A DNA stretch of 64,000 nt from an uncultured Flavobacteriales bacterium (GTDB lineage: Bacteria > Bacteroidota > Bacteroidia > Flavobacteriales > BACL11), in assembly GCA_943788405.1 (NCBI GenBank), contig CALSQD010000002.1, positions 980,850 to 1,044,849 of the forward strand, read 5' to 3'. The notes under the pieces are model-generated. The model had not been told where the DNA came from. It searched no databases and worked only from the letters and a program-made list of their open reading frames with translations. This document shows, piece by piece, positions 53,417 to 63,807 of the stretch. Both the position numbers and the translations under genes were made by a program. Within the stretch, counting starts at the first letter, position 1; each line of letters begins with the position of its first letter.

Positions 53417-56400
53417 ATGAAAAGAATTTTTACTTTTAAAACACTATCTCTATTACTTTTTAGTTATTTATTTTTAACTAATACAAATACTACTAAAGCC
53501 CAATGTAGCACTAGTATTGTAGCTGTGCGTGATTCAATTGCCTGTGGAGAAAGCATATTATTACAACAAGTAGGAGTTGGCGGGGCTTCTTCTGATGATT
53601 TTTCAGGAGGTACATTAAGCGGATTATGGCAATCCGTTACAAGTGGATATACTGTAGGTGGTCCTTGTGGAACAAACCCCCAAGGTGGAGTGCATTTATG
53701 GTTTGGTAATGGTGCTAGTATTCCTAGAACAGCAACAACTGTTCCTGTTGATGCCTCTTGCGGAGGAAATATTTGCTTTGATTTTAGGCAGGAGACACAA
53801 GGGGGAACCTGTGATGGACCTGACCAAACAAATGAAGGAGTATATTTACAATACAAAACTGCAGGGGGTGTATGGACAACAATTAATTACTTTAACCCTG
53901 TAGGATTCCCTTATACAGGTTGGCAAAATCATTGTTTTGCTATTCCAGTGCCAGCACAAACTACAACTACACAATTCAGATGGCAGCAAACAAACTCTTC
54001 AGGAACTACTTGGGACTTTTGGGGAATTGATAATGTAAATATTGCTACTTGTGCTGGATACACTTCACTTTGGAGTGGAGGAAATATCCCTTTTGGATAT
54101 GCTTTGGATACTATTACAGTTACTCCTTACGACACAACAACTTATAACTTAATGTATTCCAACTGGATAGATGACACATGTACAGCAAGCATATTTATTG
54201 CAGTAGACCAACCTAGTATTGTTTCCTCAACTATTTCTTCAGCTTGTGCTGGCTCTGACACATTAGATGCCCAAGCAACTATTACTGCAAATTGTAATTA
54301 CACTTTAGAACTATGGAATTACCTTCCTGGAGGAGCAACACAACCTGGCTGGAGCTTAGGAACTTCACCTCAACAGTATCATAACTTAGATATAAATATT
54401 AATGGTCCATTATATAGTAATTATACTATGACTACAGGGGCTAATGCAACTTCTGTTAGTTATTTGATTCCAGTAACAGATGGAGATCAACTTGATGCAT
54501 TATTTACTTCTCTTGGAAATGCTGCTGACGAATGTATGTATCGAATTTATGATAGCCAAAACAACCAACTTACTCAACAAGGGTTTCCTGGAAGTATTCC
54601 TTCAAATTATAGCACAACTGTAACTTGTCCTGCTACAGCAACTTACAACTATAGTTGGCTTAACATTACTAATGGTGGGGTTTCAGGATTAAATAATCCA
54701 AACTCTCAAAACCCATTAGCTACAGTTGCAGTAACTACTCAATTTCAAGTTACAGCTTACGACTCATTACACCCTCAATGTATTGCAATTGACACAGTAA
54801 CAGTACTACCTAATGCTAATCCTATCTCAGCAACATTAAGCGGTGACACACTAATTTGTGTTGGGGACCCAGTTATTTTCAACCTCAGCTTAATAGGAGG
54901 TGCCCCTTATGATATAGATTTAGTTATTACTCCTGCAACAGGTCCACAAACTAACGCAAATTATCAGGTGGATCAATTCGGATTACAAACTAATGGTGCA
55001 GGGCCAATTACTTTTTACCCTACACAAAATACAACTTATTCAATACTTAATTTATCTGACATTACAGGATGTCCTGCCTCAGTAACTGATCCTACACTTA
55101 CAGTGGTAGTAAATAATGTACCAAATGCAGGAACTATTGCAACTGTTGATTTTTGTTCAAATGACATCACAAATTACGATTTATCAACTTACTTAGGTGC
55201 AGCTGATAACTATGGAGATTGGACACCCCCTGGTGGAGCACCAATAACGAATGGACTTTCTCTAAACTTTGACCCTCAAACAGATCCTTCAGGAATTTAC
55301 ACTTACAATATAACAAACTCTCCATGCCCTAGTGATTGGGCAACTGTAATGGTTAGTTTAGTTGCCCCACCAAATGCAGGAACAACTATGAATCAAGTAT
55401 ACTGCCAGAATGCATTAGCAGTTGATTTAGCAACTTTACTAGGTTCGCCAGACCCTAATGGAGTTTGGTCTGGAGCATTTGGAACTACCACTCCACCTGC
55501 TGGTACAGCAACTTTTAATTACGACCCTGCAGTTGATCCTTTAGGAACATACACATACACTGTAACTGACCCTAGTGGTACTTGTCCTAACGAAAGTGCT
55601 GATGTTAATATTAGTATTAACGCTCTACCTACAGTAGCAATAAGCTCAACAAATACAAATATTTGCGTAGGGCAAAATACATGCTTAGATTTTGCTTTAA
55701 CAGGTGTTGCTAATTTTTCTATAGATTTATTTGATGGAACAACATCTTCAACCCTAACAGTTGATGCGAATGGGAATGATATTTTTGGAAATTGTATTTC
55801 AGTCTCTCCTATCACAACTACAACCTATTCTATTAATTCTATAACAGATAATAACGGCTGCATATCCTTCCCTAATACATCTATTACAATAAATGTAAGC
55901 AACCCTCCTAATGCAGGAATAAGTTCAGCACTTAATATTTGTTCGGATGATATTAGTATTTATCCTTTACAAAATGAGTTGGGTGGTGGGCAAGATTTAA
56001 CTGGTTATTGGGTAGTACCATTCCTACCGAACCCACTTCCTAATAATCCTAATTTTGATTACGACCCTCAGACTATGCCTTCTGGAGTATATACATATAC
56101 TGTAGCAGCAGCACCATGTCCTGATGCTATAGCTAATGTAACTATTAATTTAATCACTCCTGCTTTTTCAGGAATAGCAGACAACAATGATATCTGTATT
56201 AATAACTACAGTCCTGTAAACCTTTATGATTTACACAATCTACTTATCGGAGAGGATATTGGTGGAATCTGGTGTGCAGGGCTTCCTGGTGGAGCTGCTA
56301 TAGCACCTTCAATTGACCCTAACACTTATGGGGTTGGAACATTCCAATTTTCTTATACAGTTTTTGGAACACCACCTTGTGCAAACACAAATACAACAGT

Positions 56401-58654
56401 AAGTTTAACAATAAACCCTGAACCAGTCGTAAATACATTTACATCAAATATCCCTACTGTTTCTCAAGGGAATCCTATAAACTTAATAGTTGATATGGCT
56501 GTTGGAACCCCTCCATTTACTATAAACTTAGCAGATGATGATATTCCTTCAAGTACATCTTCAATTTCAATCCTCCCACCGAACATGAATGGCTCTGTTG
56601 CTGCTACACCAAATGTTTTCCCTATTACAACTTATTCTATTACAAATATTATTGATGGAAATGGCTGTACAACAACTTCAGCATTAACTGTACCTGTCAC
56701 TGTTGACCCTTACCCGGTTATTGACCCTTTTAATACAGGTACTGCAGTTGTTTGTTACGGCACAATACCAAGTGTAAATATGACATTAACACAAGGAGAA
56801 GCTCCTGTTACCGTTAGTTATACTTATAATGGAGTGACCTATACTGAGGTAATTGGTGCAGTAGGACAAGTAGCTCCAATTTCAGTAAACATTCCTTTGG
56901 ATACAGCTAACTTAAACTATGGAATAAATACAATAACTATTATTAGTGCAACTGATAATAGTGGAGTACCTTCTCCTAATAATTTAATTCCTAACCCAGT
57001 TATAGTTACAGTAAACCCTAATCCAGTAGTTACTTTTACAACTTCAACTCCTGAGATTTGTTTTGGAGATCCAGCAATTTTAGAATTTGGCTTCCTTGTA
57101 GGTACTGCTGACTTTAGTGTAGATTACACAATTAATGGCCCTTCACAAACACCTCTAACCTTTAACAATACAGGTACACAATCATATACTCTAACACCAA
57201 ATCCAGCTGTTGGAGTAAATACTTATGATATGATACAAGTTACAGATGCAAATGGTTGTGTCAGCACTTTAAATGCAACAACCCCAGTAACTATAACAGT
57301 TAACCCTACGCCTATACTTGATATTACTGTAAGTGGTGCAAACCCAATTTGTGTGGGGGAAACTTCTGCTTTATTTTTCCCTGTTACTTCTGGGACTTCT
57401 CCTTACAATTTAAGTTACTTAGCAGGAGCTACTAACTCAACAGCAAATGTTGATGCAGTTGGAAATATAGTTACAACAGGAACTACTCAACCTATTTCTC
57501 CTATTATTACTACTGATTATACTTTAGTATCAGTTACTGATGCAAAAGGATGTGTAAATACTTTAAACAATAGTGCAAGTTTGATTGTAAACGAATTACC
57601 TTTGGTTGATATTAGTGGTACTACAGAAATTTGTGAGCAAGATGTTGCACAATTGTATTTTAATTTTACAGCAGGTACTAGTCCATGGACAGTTAATTAT
57701 ACTGCTAACACTCCTCCATCATTACCTGTTACTTTGTCTAACAGTAGTGATTCAATTGCTGTTAGCCCAACCACAACAACTGTTTACACAGTTAATTCTG
57801 TAAGCGATATAAATTGTACTTCTCCAATAGTTGATGCTGCCACTATTACTGTCAATCCTTTGCCTGAAGTTATGGTAACTGGAGGTGGTTCAGTATGTGA
57901 TGATGGAAGTGAGGTTGATGTTATTATCACTACTACTTCTGGCACACCAACTTTTAATTTAGAATATACTGTTGGTATAAATAAGCAATTAATTTCCAAT
58001 ATCGGATATCAATATATAATCAGTACAAATGAAACTGGAATTTACTCAGTGACAAAAGCTACCGATAGTAAAGGGTGTATTGCAAAAAGTATTAACGGGA
58101 ATGCTACTGTAAACATCAACCCTATGCCAGAAGCTAATATCACAGCATACCCACAACCTGCTAACATTACTAATCCTGTAATTTATTTTATTGACCAATC
58201 TATTAATCATGTTGATGGAATTTGGAGTTTTGGTGATGGAAATACTGCTCTTTCTAATTTTGAAAAAATTAATCATACATATAGTGATACAGGAACCTTT
58301 ATTGTTGCACTTGAGGTTATGACTGATAGCGGCTGTACTATAACCGCTTACCATACAATTATAATTGATCAAGCATTTAAAATTTATATTCCGAATGCAT
58401 TTACCCCAAATAATGATTTAGATAACGATAACTTCTTACCTATAGTAAATGGAGTAAAAGAGTATGACTTAAGAATATATGATCGTTTTGGTGAAACAGT
58501 ATTTATAACAGAAAAAACCTATGAAGCATGGGACGGAAAAGTAAATAATGGAACTGAATATGCTACTGCAGGACATTATGCTTATAATATCGTTATTATT
58601 GATTTTAACGGAAAGGAAAGGGCTTATCAAGGAACAATAACCTTAATTAGATAA
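53417..58654 (+). CDS. Giant T9SS type B adhesin with alternating beta repeats (1745 residues)
   Basis: A signal peptide (about residues 1-29, ending TTKAQ) precedes a reelin/jelly-roll-like module of about 190 residues (SDDFSGGTLSGLWQ, GGNICFDFRQETQGG). Two alternating repeat families then fill most of the protein. One is an NAG...C..D...W...G..FDP..DPSG.YTYTV unit of about 95 residues (four copies near 565-1010). The other is an IC.G....L.F...G..PF unit ending TDNNGC (about eight copies). A PKD domain (WSFGDGNTALSNFEKINHTY) and a gliding-motility C-terminal domain (IPNAFTPNNDLDNDNF, IYDRFGETVF) close it. A type IX-exported cell-surface adhesin; the ligand is unknown. Confidence 0.9.
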   Translation: MKRIFTFKTLSLLLFSYLFLTNTNTTKAQCSTSIVAVRDSIACGESILLQQVGVGGASSDDFSGGTLSGLWQSVTSGYTVGGPCGTNPQGGVHLWFGNGASIPRTATTVPVDASCGGNICFDFRQETQGGTCDGPDQTNEGVYLQYKTAGGVWTTINYFNPVGFPYTGWQNHCFAIPVPAQTTTTQFRWQQTNSSGTTWDFWGIDNVNIATCAGYTSLWSGGNIPFGYALDTITVTPYDTTTYNLMYSNWIDDTCTASIFIAVDQPSIVSSTISSACAGSDTLDAQATITANCNYTLELWNYLPGGATQPGWSLGTSPQQYHNLDININGPLYSNYTMTTGANATSVSYLIPVTDGDQLDALFTSLGNAADECMYRIYDSQNNQLTQQGFPGSIPSNYSTTVTCPATATYNYSWLNITNGGVSGLNNPNSQNPLATVAVTTQFQVTAYDSLHPQCIAIDTVTVLPNANPISATLSGDTLICVGDPVIFNLSLIGGAPYDIDLVITPATGPQTNANYQVDQFGLQTNGAGPITFYPTQNTTYSILNLSDITGCPASVTDPTLTVVVNNVPNAGTIATVDFCSNDITNYDLSTYLGAADNYGDWTPPGGAPITNGLSLNFDPQTDPSGIYTYNITNSPCPSDWATVMVSLVAPPNAGTTMNQVYCQNALAVDLATLLGSPDPNGVWSGAFGTTTPPAGTATFNYDPAVDPLGTYTYTVTDPSGTCPNESADVNISINALPTVAISSTNTNICVGQNTCLDFALTGVANFSIDLFDGTTSSTLTVDANGNDIFGNCISVSPITTTTYSINSITDNNGCISFPNTSITINVSNPPNAGISSALNICSDDISIYPLQNELGGGQDLTGYWVVPFLPNPLPNNPNFDYDPQTMPSGVYTYTVAAAPCPDAIANVTINLITPAFSGIADNNDICINNYSPVNLYDLHNLLIGEDIGGIWCAGLPGGAAIAPSIDPNTYGVGTFQFSYTVFGTPPCANTNTTVSLTINPEPVVNTFTSNIPTVSQGNPINLIVDMAVGTPPFTINLADDDIPSSTSSISILPPNMNGSVAATPNVFPITTYSITNIIDGNGCTTTSALTVPVTVDPYPVIDPFNTGTAVVCYGTIPSVNMTLTQGEAPVTVSYTYNGVTYTEVIGAVGQVAPISVNIPLDTANLNYGINTITIISATDNSGVPSPNNLIPNPVIVTVNPNPVVTFTTSTPEICFGDPAILEFGFLVGTADFSVDYTINGPSQTPLTFNNTGTQSYTLTPNPAVGVNTYDMIQVTDANGCVSTLNATTPVTITVNPTPILDITVSGANPICVGETSALFFPVTSGTSPYNLSYLAGATNSTANVDAVGNIVTTGTTQPISPIITTDYTLVSVTDAKGCVNTLNNSASLIVNELPLVDISGTTEICEQDVAQLYFNFTAGTSPWTVNYTANTPPSLPVTLSNSSDSIAVSPTTTTVYTVNSVSDINCTSPIVDAATITVNPLPEVMVTGGGSVCDDGSEVDVIITTTSGTPTFNLEYTVGINKQLISNIGYQYIISTNETGIYSVTKATDSKGCIAKSINGNATVNINPMPEANITAYPQPANITNPVIYFIDQSINHVDGIWSFGDGNTALSNFEKINHTYSDTGTFIVALEVMTDSGCTITAYHTIIIDQAFKIYIPNAFTPNNDLDNDNFLPIVNGVKEYDLRIYDRFGETVFITEKTYEAWDGKVNNGTEYATAGHYAYNIVIIDFNGKERAYQGTITLIR

Positions 58655-61600
58655 TGAAAAATAAACTGCTATTAACATGTATTATTTTCATTAGCGCTTT
58701 TATTAGTAAAGGGCAGACTACTTGCGGAAGTGCTCTACCTTTTTGTACAGGAACAAATTACACTTTTCCTGCTTCTACCAATACTTCTGCTCCTACAGGC
58801 CCTTTTTATGATTGTTTAGGAACTCAACCAAACCCTGCTTGGTATTATATGCAAATTGATAATCCAGGAAATATTACGATTACAATGAGTAGCACTCCTT
58901 CTAATGATATTGACTTTATTTGCTGGGGGCCTTTCTCTAACCCAAACACAATGTGTAATCAATTAACAGCAGCTAATGTTGAAGACTGTAGTTATAGTTG
59001 GGTTTCAACTGAAATATGTAATATTACGGGAGCTTCTACTGGAGATTATTACATTCTTCTAATTACAAATTATTCTAATTCAGCTTGTAATATAAATTTC
59101 TCTCAAACAGGAGGAAATGGGACAACAGACTGTTGTATTCTTGGAGGTGATGCTGGAGATGATAATATCTTAAACATCTGTAATACTGACCCTTCTTTTA
59201 TAATGGAAAATCAATTATCAGGGAATCCTGATCCAGGAGGGACTTGGTATAATTCTACATGGAATTCGATAGGAAATAATAATTTCAATCCTGCCACATG
59301 GATAAGCGGTACTTATGCATATATAGTGCCAGGCTCTTCTGCTTCTTGTCCTGATGACACTTCTTTTCTAACAGTTAACATCAACCCTACTCCTATTCTG
59401 AGTTTTCCCTCACTCACAAGTGTGTGTAGTGATAATGCTCCAATAAACCTAACTACTGCTACTCCTGCTGGTGGAGTTTATACAGGGACAGGCGTGAACA
59501 CAAATATATTTACGCCAAGCATTAATGTAATTGGTAGCAATACAATTACTTATACTTATACTGATGCAAGTGGATGTAGTAATACTGCAACACAAAACAT
59601 AATAGTAAATGACATTCCTTATGCTTCTGCTGTCACTACAAATGTTTCATGTAATGGACTAACAGATGGTAGTGCCGCATTAACAATAAGTGGAGGAACA
59701 CCTACATACACTACTAACTGGAACGGAAATAACCCTCTTAATTTAGGCGCAGGAACTTATGGGTACACCATAATTGACAATAATAATTGCACATATTCTG
59801 ACAGCATTACTGTTTATCAGCCTGGTGCATTTACAGCAACTATTAACACAACAAATATAAGTTGTAATGGCGCTAATGATGGAACAGCAAGTATTCAAGT
59901 TCAAGGGTCTTCTACCCCTAGTGGAACTATTTCTAATTTAGTTTATTGCGCCTCTAACCCTGGCTCTAATTCCTATTCTAATATCGAAAATGTTCAACTA
60001 ATTGGAGATAGTTTTAGCATCATAAATAATACAAACGGGCTATGCGATCAGTATGAAGATTATACTACTCTGTTTGCTGACATTACAGAAGGAAATTCTT
60101 ATATAATAGCAGTTAATTTAGGAGTTTGTAATGGAAATATTAACAACTATCCTTCAGGAGCAAAAATATTTATTGATTGGAATATTGATGGTGATTTTAA
60201 CGACCCAGGAGAAGAGGTAGGAAATATTCCTAATGGAGTAGCTGTTTCTGCAAATATTCCTATTACGGTTCCATTTTCTGGCACATACGGTCCTACTCGA
60301 ATGCGAATCGTTTCTCAATACCAAAGTATAGGAAGTACAACTCCTATTACTTCTTGTGATGTAGGAACCTGGGCACCTTCTTATACTCCACCATGGTTTG
60401 GCGCTACTGAAGATTATTCTATAGTGGTTAAAAGTGCAAGTATTACCGCTTCTTATCTTTGGTCTAATTTTCTTACAAATGACAGTATCAGTAATCTTTC
60501 AGCAGGAAATTATTCTGTAAATATTACTGATGGAAATGGATGTACTTTAACGGATTATATTACAATTACTGAGCCAATTGCAATTAGCACTTCTACCTCA
60601 ACTTCTGGCATAAGTTGTAACGGACTCAATGACGGAAATATTTCTCTTACTATTAATGGAGGAATACCCGATTACAATATTAATGTCCCTCCCTATAATC
60701 AAACTTTAAACGGAGGCGTGAATACATTTTCTACTCCATCATTATTAGGGGCAGGAACTTATAACTATAGTATTACAGATTCTAATGGGTGTGTATTTAA
60801 TTCTTCTGTTACTCTTACAGAACCTTCACCTATTTTAGTTGCTGAGAGTAAAATAGATGTGAGTTGCAATGGAGGGAATGATGGCTCTGCAATTCTTACT
60901 ATAAATGGAGGTACACCAACCTATGCTCAAAATTGGGGGACAAACAATCCTTTTGCTCTATCAGCAGGTACTGCTAACTATCAAATTACAGACAATAATG
61001 GATGTACTTATGCCGATAGCGTTATTATTACTGAGCCAAACCTACTTACAGCAACTTTTACCCAAGTAAATGTAAGTACTTGCTTAGCCTCTGATGGGAG
61101 TATAGATGCTACTATTTCAGGAGGAACAACCCCTTACTCTTACAATTGGAATAATGGTTCTATTACTGAAGATTTAAGTAATCTTTCAGGAGGAATATAT
61201 CTGCTAACTGTTACAGATAATAAAGGTTGTACAGCTACACTAAGCGTTACAATTACTGAACCCCCATCTCCTATATTAAGTTTCACACAAACTAATATAA
61301 GTTGTAATGGAGGTAGTAATGGAAGTATTGATTTGACAGTAAATGGAGGGTCTTCACCTTTCAGTTATATTTGGACAACAAGTGAAATTACTCAGGATAT
61401 AAATAATCTTTCAGCCGGACAATATACCGTACAAGTAAGTGATGACAACTCTTGTACCGAGAATATTAGCATAAGCATTACCGAACCAAGTGCACCAAGT
61501 ATTTCAACAACACAAATTAATGTTGATTGTAATGGGAATAATACGGGAAGTATTGATTTAACGGTTCTTGGCAGTTCATCTACTTTCACTTATTCATGGA

Positions 61601-63807
61601 GTAACGGACAATCTTCTGAAGATATCATTAACTTAGTAGCTGGAAATTACAGCTACACAATAACAGACACAAATAATTGCTCCTATACAGATCTACTTAC
61701 CATTTCTGAACCAAATGCTTTAGCAATTAACCCACTTACTGTAAATGTAAAGTGCAAAGGAGAAAGTAATGGATATATAATACTTAATACTAGTGGGGGA
61801 ACTGTTCCTTACATTGAAGATTTTGGTACTGCAAACCCTGCTGCTTTAATTGCAGGAAATTACCCTTTTACTATTACAGATAACAATGGTTGTATTTATT
61901 CAAATAATATTAATATTAGTGAACCTGACTCCCTTTTAGTTAGTGCAAGTTCAACTAATGCAACCTGTGGAGGATATTTTGATGGAACTGCAACATTAGT
62001 AATTACAGGAGGAACGCTAGCTTACAATATTGATTGGGGGTTAAGTAATCCTAATGGATTAAATGCAGGGATACATAATTATATTGTAACAGATACAAAT
62101 AACTGTCTTGCACAAGGATCAGTTACAATTACTGAACCTCCTGCTATGCAAATCATTGTAGATACTTTCAGGGTTTCTTGCTTTGGACTTTCTGATGGCT
62201 CAGCAACTTTAACTATTTCTGCAGGAGCTGGTGCACCCTACATTCAGGATTGGGGAACAGTAAACCCTAACTCACTTCCTGCAGGATCACATCCTTTTAT
62301 AATTACTGACAGCAATAATTGTACTGCACAAGGAAATGCTATAATTACTCAGCCAGCTGATATTCAAATAAATGAACTCTTAAGTCATGTAAGTTGTTTT
62401 AAAGAAAATGATGGAACAGCATTCTTGCAAATTAATGGTGGAATTTCACCTTATATTGAAAATTGGAATAGTATAAATACACTAGCTTTAAGTGCTGGTT
62501 CTTACTCCTACTCCGTAACTGATGCTAATAATTGTGTGAAAAATAATTTTATTACCATTACTGAACCAGATACGCTAAGAGCAACAGCTACTATTATTGA
62601 TGCGAACTGTTTTAATAGTGATGATGGTAAAATTTACTTAAATATCACAGGAGGAACATCCCCATATACTGAAGATTTTGGAACCTTTAACCCTTTTACT
62701 TTAGCAGAGGGAAGCTACAACTTTACAGTAACAGATATAAATGGCTGTAGCTTTGATAGCATTGCTGTAGTTGGACAAGCTAATGAGGTATTCCTAAGTT
62801 TCAGTGCTGAAAGCCCAATTTGCCGAAATGATTCATCTGAATTAAGTATCAACATTATCAACCCAAGAACTAACCTTTATACAGTAACCATTCACGATTC
62901 AGTAGCAAAACCTTATGTTATTGATTCGCTTGGCTTACTAGTTCCTGAAGGCAATAAACTAAAACTTTCTCCTAATTTCACTACTGATATTATTTTATTA
63001 ACTATAACTGATGATGAAGGCTGTTCAAGCGGTGCAAATGACACTGCTCATGTAATTGTAAATCAATTACCTGTTCTGGATATTACTTTAGCTGATATTT
63101 GTGTAGGGAGTCCTTCTTTCACACTTAATGAAGGAACACCCACAGGAGGAAATTATTTTATTGATGGTAAAAATACAAACTTCTTTGATGTTGAAAACCT
63201 GGAAAACGGGGCATATACTATAGGCTATAACTACACTGATAATATTACTAATTGTCATAACTCAATTGAAAAAATAATTAATATTAACCCATCCCCTATT
63301 GCTGATTTCTCATTTAGCCCACAGCCTGCAAATATTGATGATCCTAATATTTTATTCATCAATAAAAGTGTTAACATTGAAAATACTAAGTGGAATTTAG
63401 GAGATGGGACAATACTTGCTAATGAGCTAAACTTTTGGCACACCTATGCCGACACGGGTAAATATGAGGTTGTTTATGTAGTAAACAACCAGTTTAATTG
63501 TGTAGATAGTTTAACAGCTACATTAATAATCAATCCTGTATATCAAATTTTTATTCCTAATTCATTTACACCAAACAATGATGGTGATAATGATACTTTC
63601 CAACCTTATATTAATGGTGCAAAAAATTACACTATTACTATTTTTGATAGATGGGGTGAAGTTATATTCCAAGAAGAAAATGGAGTTTGGGACGGGAAAA
63701 TTAATGGCAACTTTGTGCAAGATGGAGTATACTCCTACTCTATTTTAGCAATTGATTTTAAAGACAAACCATTTATCTACACAGGACTAGTTACCCTTTT
63801 AAAATAA
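58654..63807 (+). CDS. Giant SprB-repeat T9SS type B adhesin with inserted GEVED domain (1717 residues)
   Basis: After the signal peptide (MKNKLLLTCIIFISAFISKG) comes a beta domain like those in Bacteroidota surface proteins (PFYDCLGTQPNPAWYYMQID). Twelve SprB-type repeats of about 75-80 residues follow (about 330-1370), each with CNG..DG...L...GG...Y and ...L.AG.Y.Y..TD.N.C....... EP. Repeat 2 is interrupted by a GEVED domain (about 420-595, with FIDWNIDGDFNDPGEEVGN). A PKD-like domain (about 1545-1625) and the CHU_C sorting domain (IPNSFTPNNDGDNDTFQ, FDRWGEVIFQ) end it. SprB repeats are known from the gliding adhesin. The ATG overlaps the previous stop (TAATG). Confidence 0.9.
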   Translation: MKNKLLLTCIIFISAFISKGQTTCGSALPFCTGTNYTFPASTNTSAPTGPFYDCLGTQPNPAWYYMQIDNPGNITITMSSTPSNDIDFICWGPFSNPNTMCNQLTAANVEDCSYSWVSTEICNITGASTGDYYILLITNYSNSACNINFSQTGGNGTTDCCILGGDAGDDNILNICNTDPSFIMENQLSGNPDPGGTWYNSTWNSIGNNNFNPATWISGTYAYIVPGSSASCPDDTSFLTVNINPTPILSFPSLTSVCSDNAPINLTTATPAGGVYTGTGVNTNIFTPSINVIGSNTITYTYTDASGCSNTATQNIIVNDIPYASAVTTNVSCNGLTDGSAALTISGGTPTYTTNWNGNNPLNLGAGTYGYTIIDNNNCTYSDSITVYQPGAFTATINTTNISCNGANDGTASIQVQGSSTPSGTISNLVYCASNPGSNSYSNIENVQLIGDSFSIINNTNGLCDQYEDYTTLFADITEGNSYIIAVNLGVCNGNINNYPSGAKIFIDWNIDGDFNDPGEEVGNIPNGVAVSANIPITVPFSGTYGPTRMRIVSQYQSIGSTTPITSCDVGTWAPSYTPPWFGATEDYSIVVKSASITASYLWSNFLTNDSISNLSAGNYSVNITDGNGCTLTDYITITEPIAISTSTSTSGISCNGLNDGNISLTINGGIPDYNINVPPYNQTLNGGVNTFSTPSLLGAGTYNYSITDSNGCVFNSSVTLTEPSPILVAESKIDVSCNGGNDGSAILTINGGTPTYAQNWGTNNPFALSAGTANYQITDNNGCTYADSVIITEPNLLTATFTQVNVSTCLASDGSIDATISGGTTPYSYNWNNGSITEDLSNLSGGIYLLTVTDNKGCTATLSVTITEPPSPILSFTQTNISCNGGSNGSIDLTVNGGSSPFSYIWTTSEITQDINNLSAGQYTVQVSDDNSCTENISISITEPSAPSISTTQINVDCNGNNTGSIDLTVLGSSSTFTYSWSNGQSSEDIINLVAGNYSYTITDTNNCSYTDLLTISEPNALAINPLTVNVKCKGESNGYIILNTSGGTVPYIEDFGTANPAALIAGNYPFTITDNNGCIYSNNINISEPDSLLVSASSTNATCGGYFDGTATLVITGGTLAYNIDWGLSNPNGLNAGIHNYIVTDTNNCLAQGSVTITEPPAMQIIVDTFRVSCFGLSDGSATLTISAGAGAPYIQDWGTVNPNSLPAGSHPFIITDSNNCTAQGNAIITQPADIQINELLSHVSCFKENDGTAFLQINGGISPYIENWNSINTLALSAGSYSYSVTDANNCVKNNFITITEPDTLRATATIIDANCFNSDDGKIYLNITGGTSPYTEDFGTFNPFTLAEGSYNFTVTDINGCSFDSIAVVGQANEVFLSFSAESPICRNDSSELSINIINPRTNLYTVTIHDSVAKPYVIDSLGLLVPEGNKLKLSPNFTTDIILLTITDDEGCSSGANDTAHVIVNQLPVLDITLADICVGSPSFTLNEGTPTGGNYFIDGKNTNFFDVENLENGAYTIGYNYTDNITNCHNSIEKIININPSPIADFSFSPQPANIDDPNILFINKSVNIENTKWNLGDGTILANELNFWHTYADTGKYEVVYVVNNQFNCVDSLTATLIINPVYQIFIPNSFTPNNDGDNDTFQPYINGAKNYTITIFDRWGEVIFQEENGVWDGKINGNFVQDGVYSYSILAIDFKDKPFIYTGLVTLLK

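Noticed and set aside
59640-62770. CRISPR-like regular repetition
   Set aside because: The roughly 230-bp periodicity is the coding repeat of SprB domains in frame; there are no short identical direct repeats with unique spacers.
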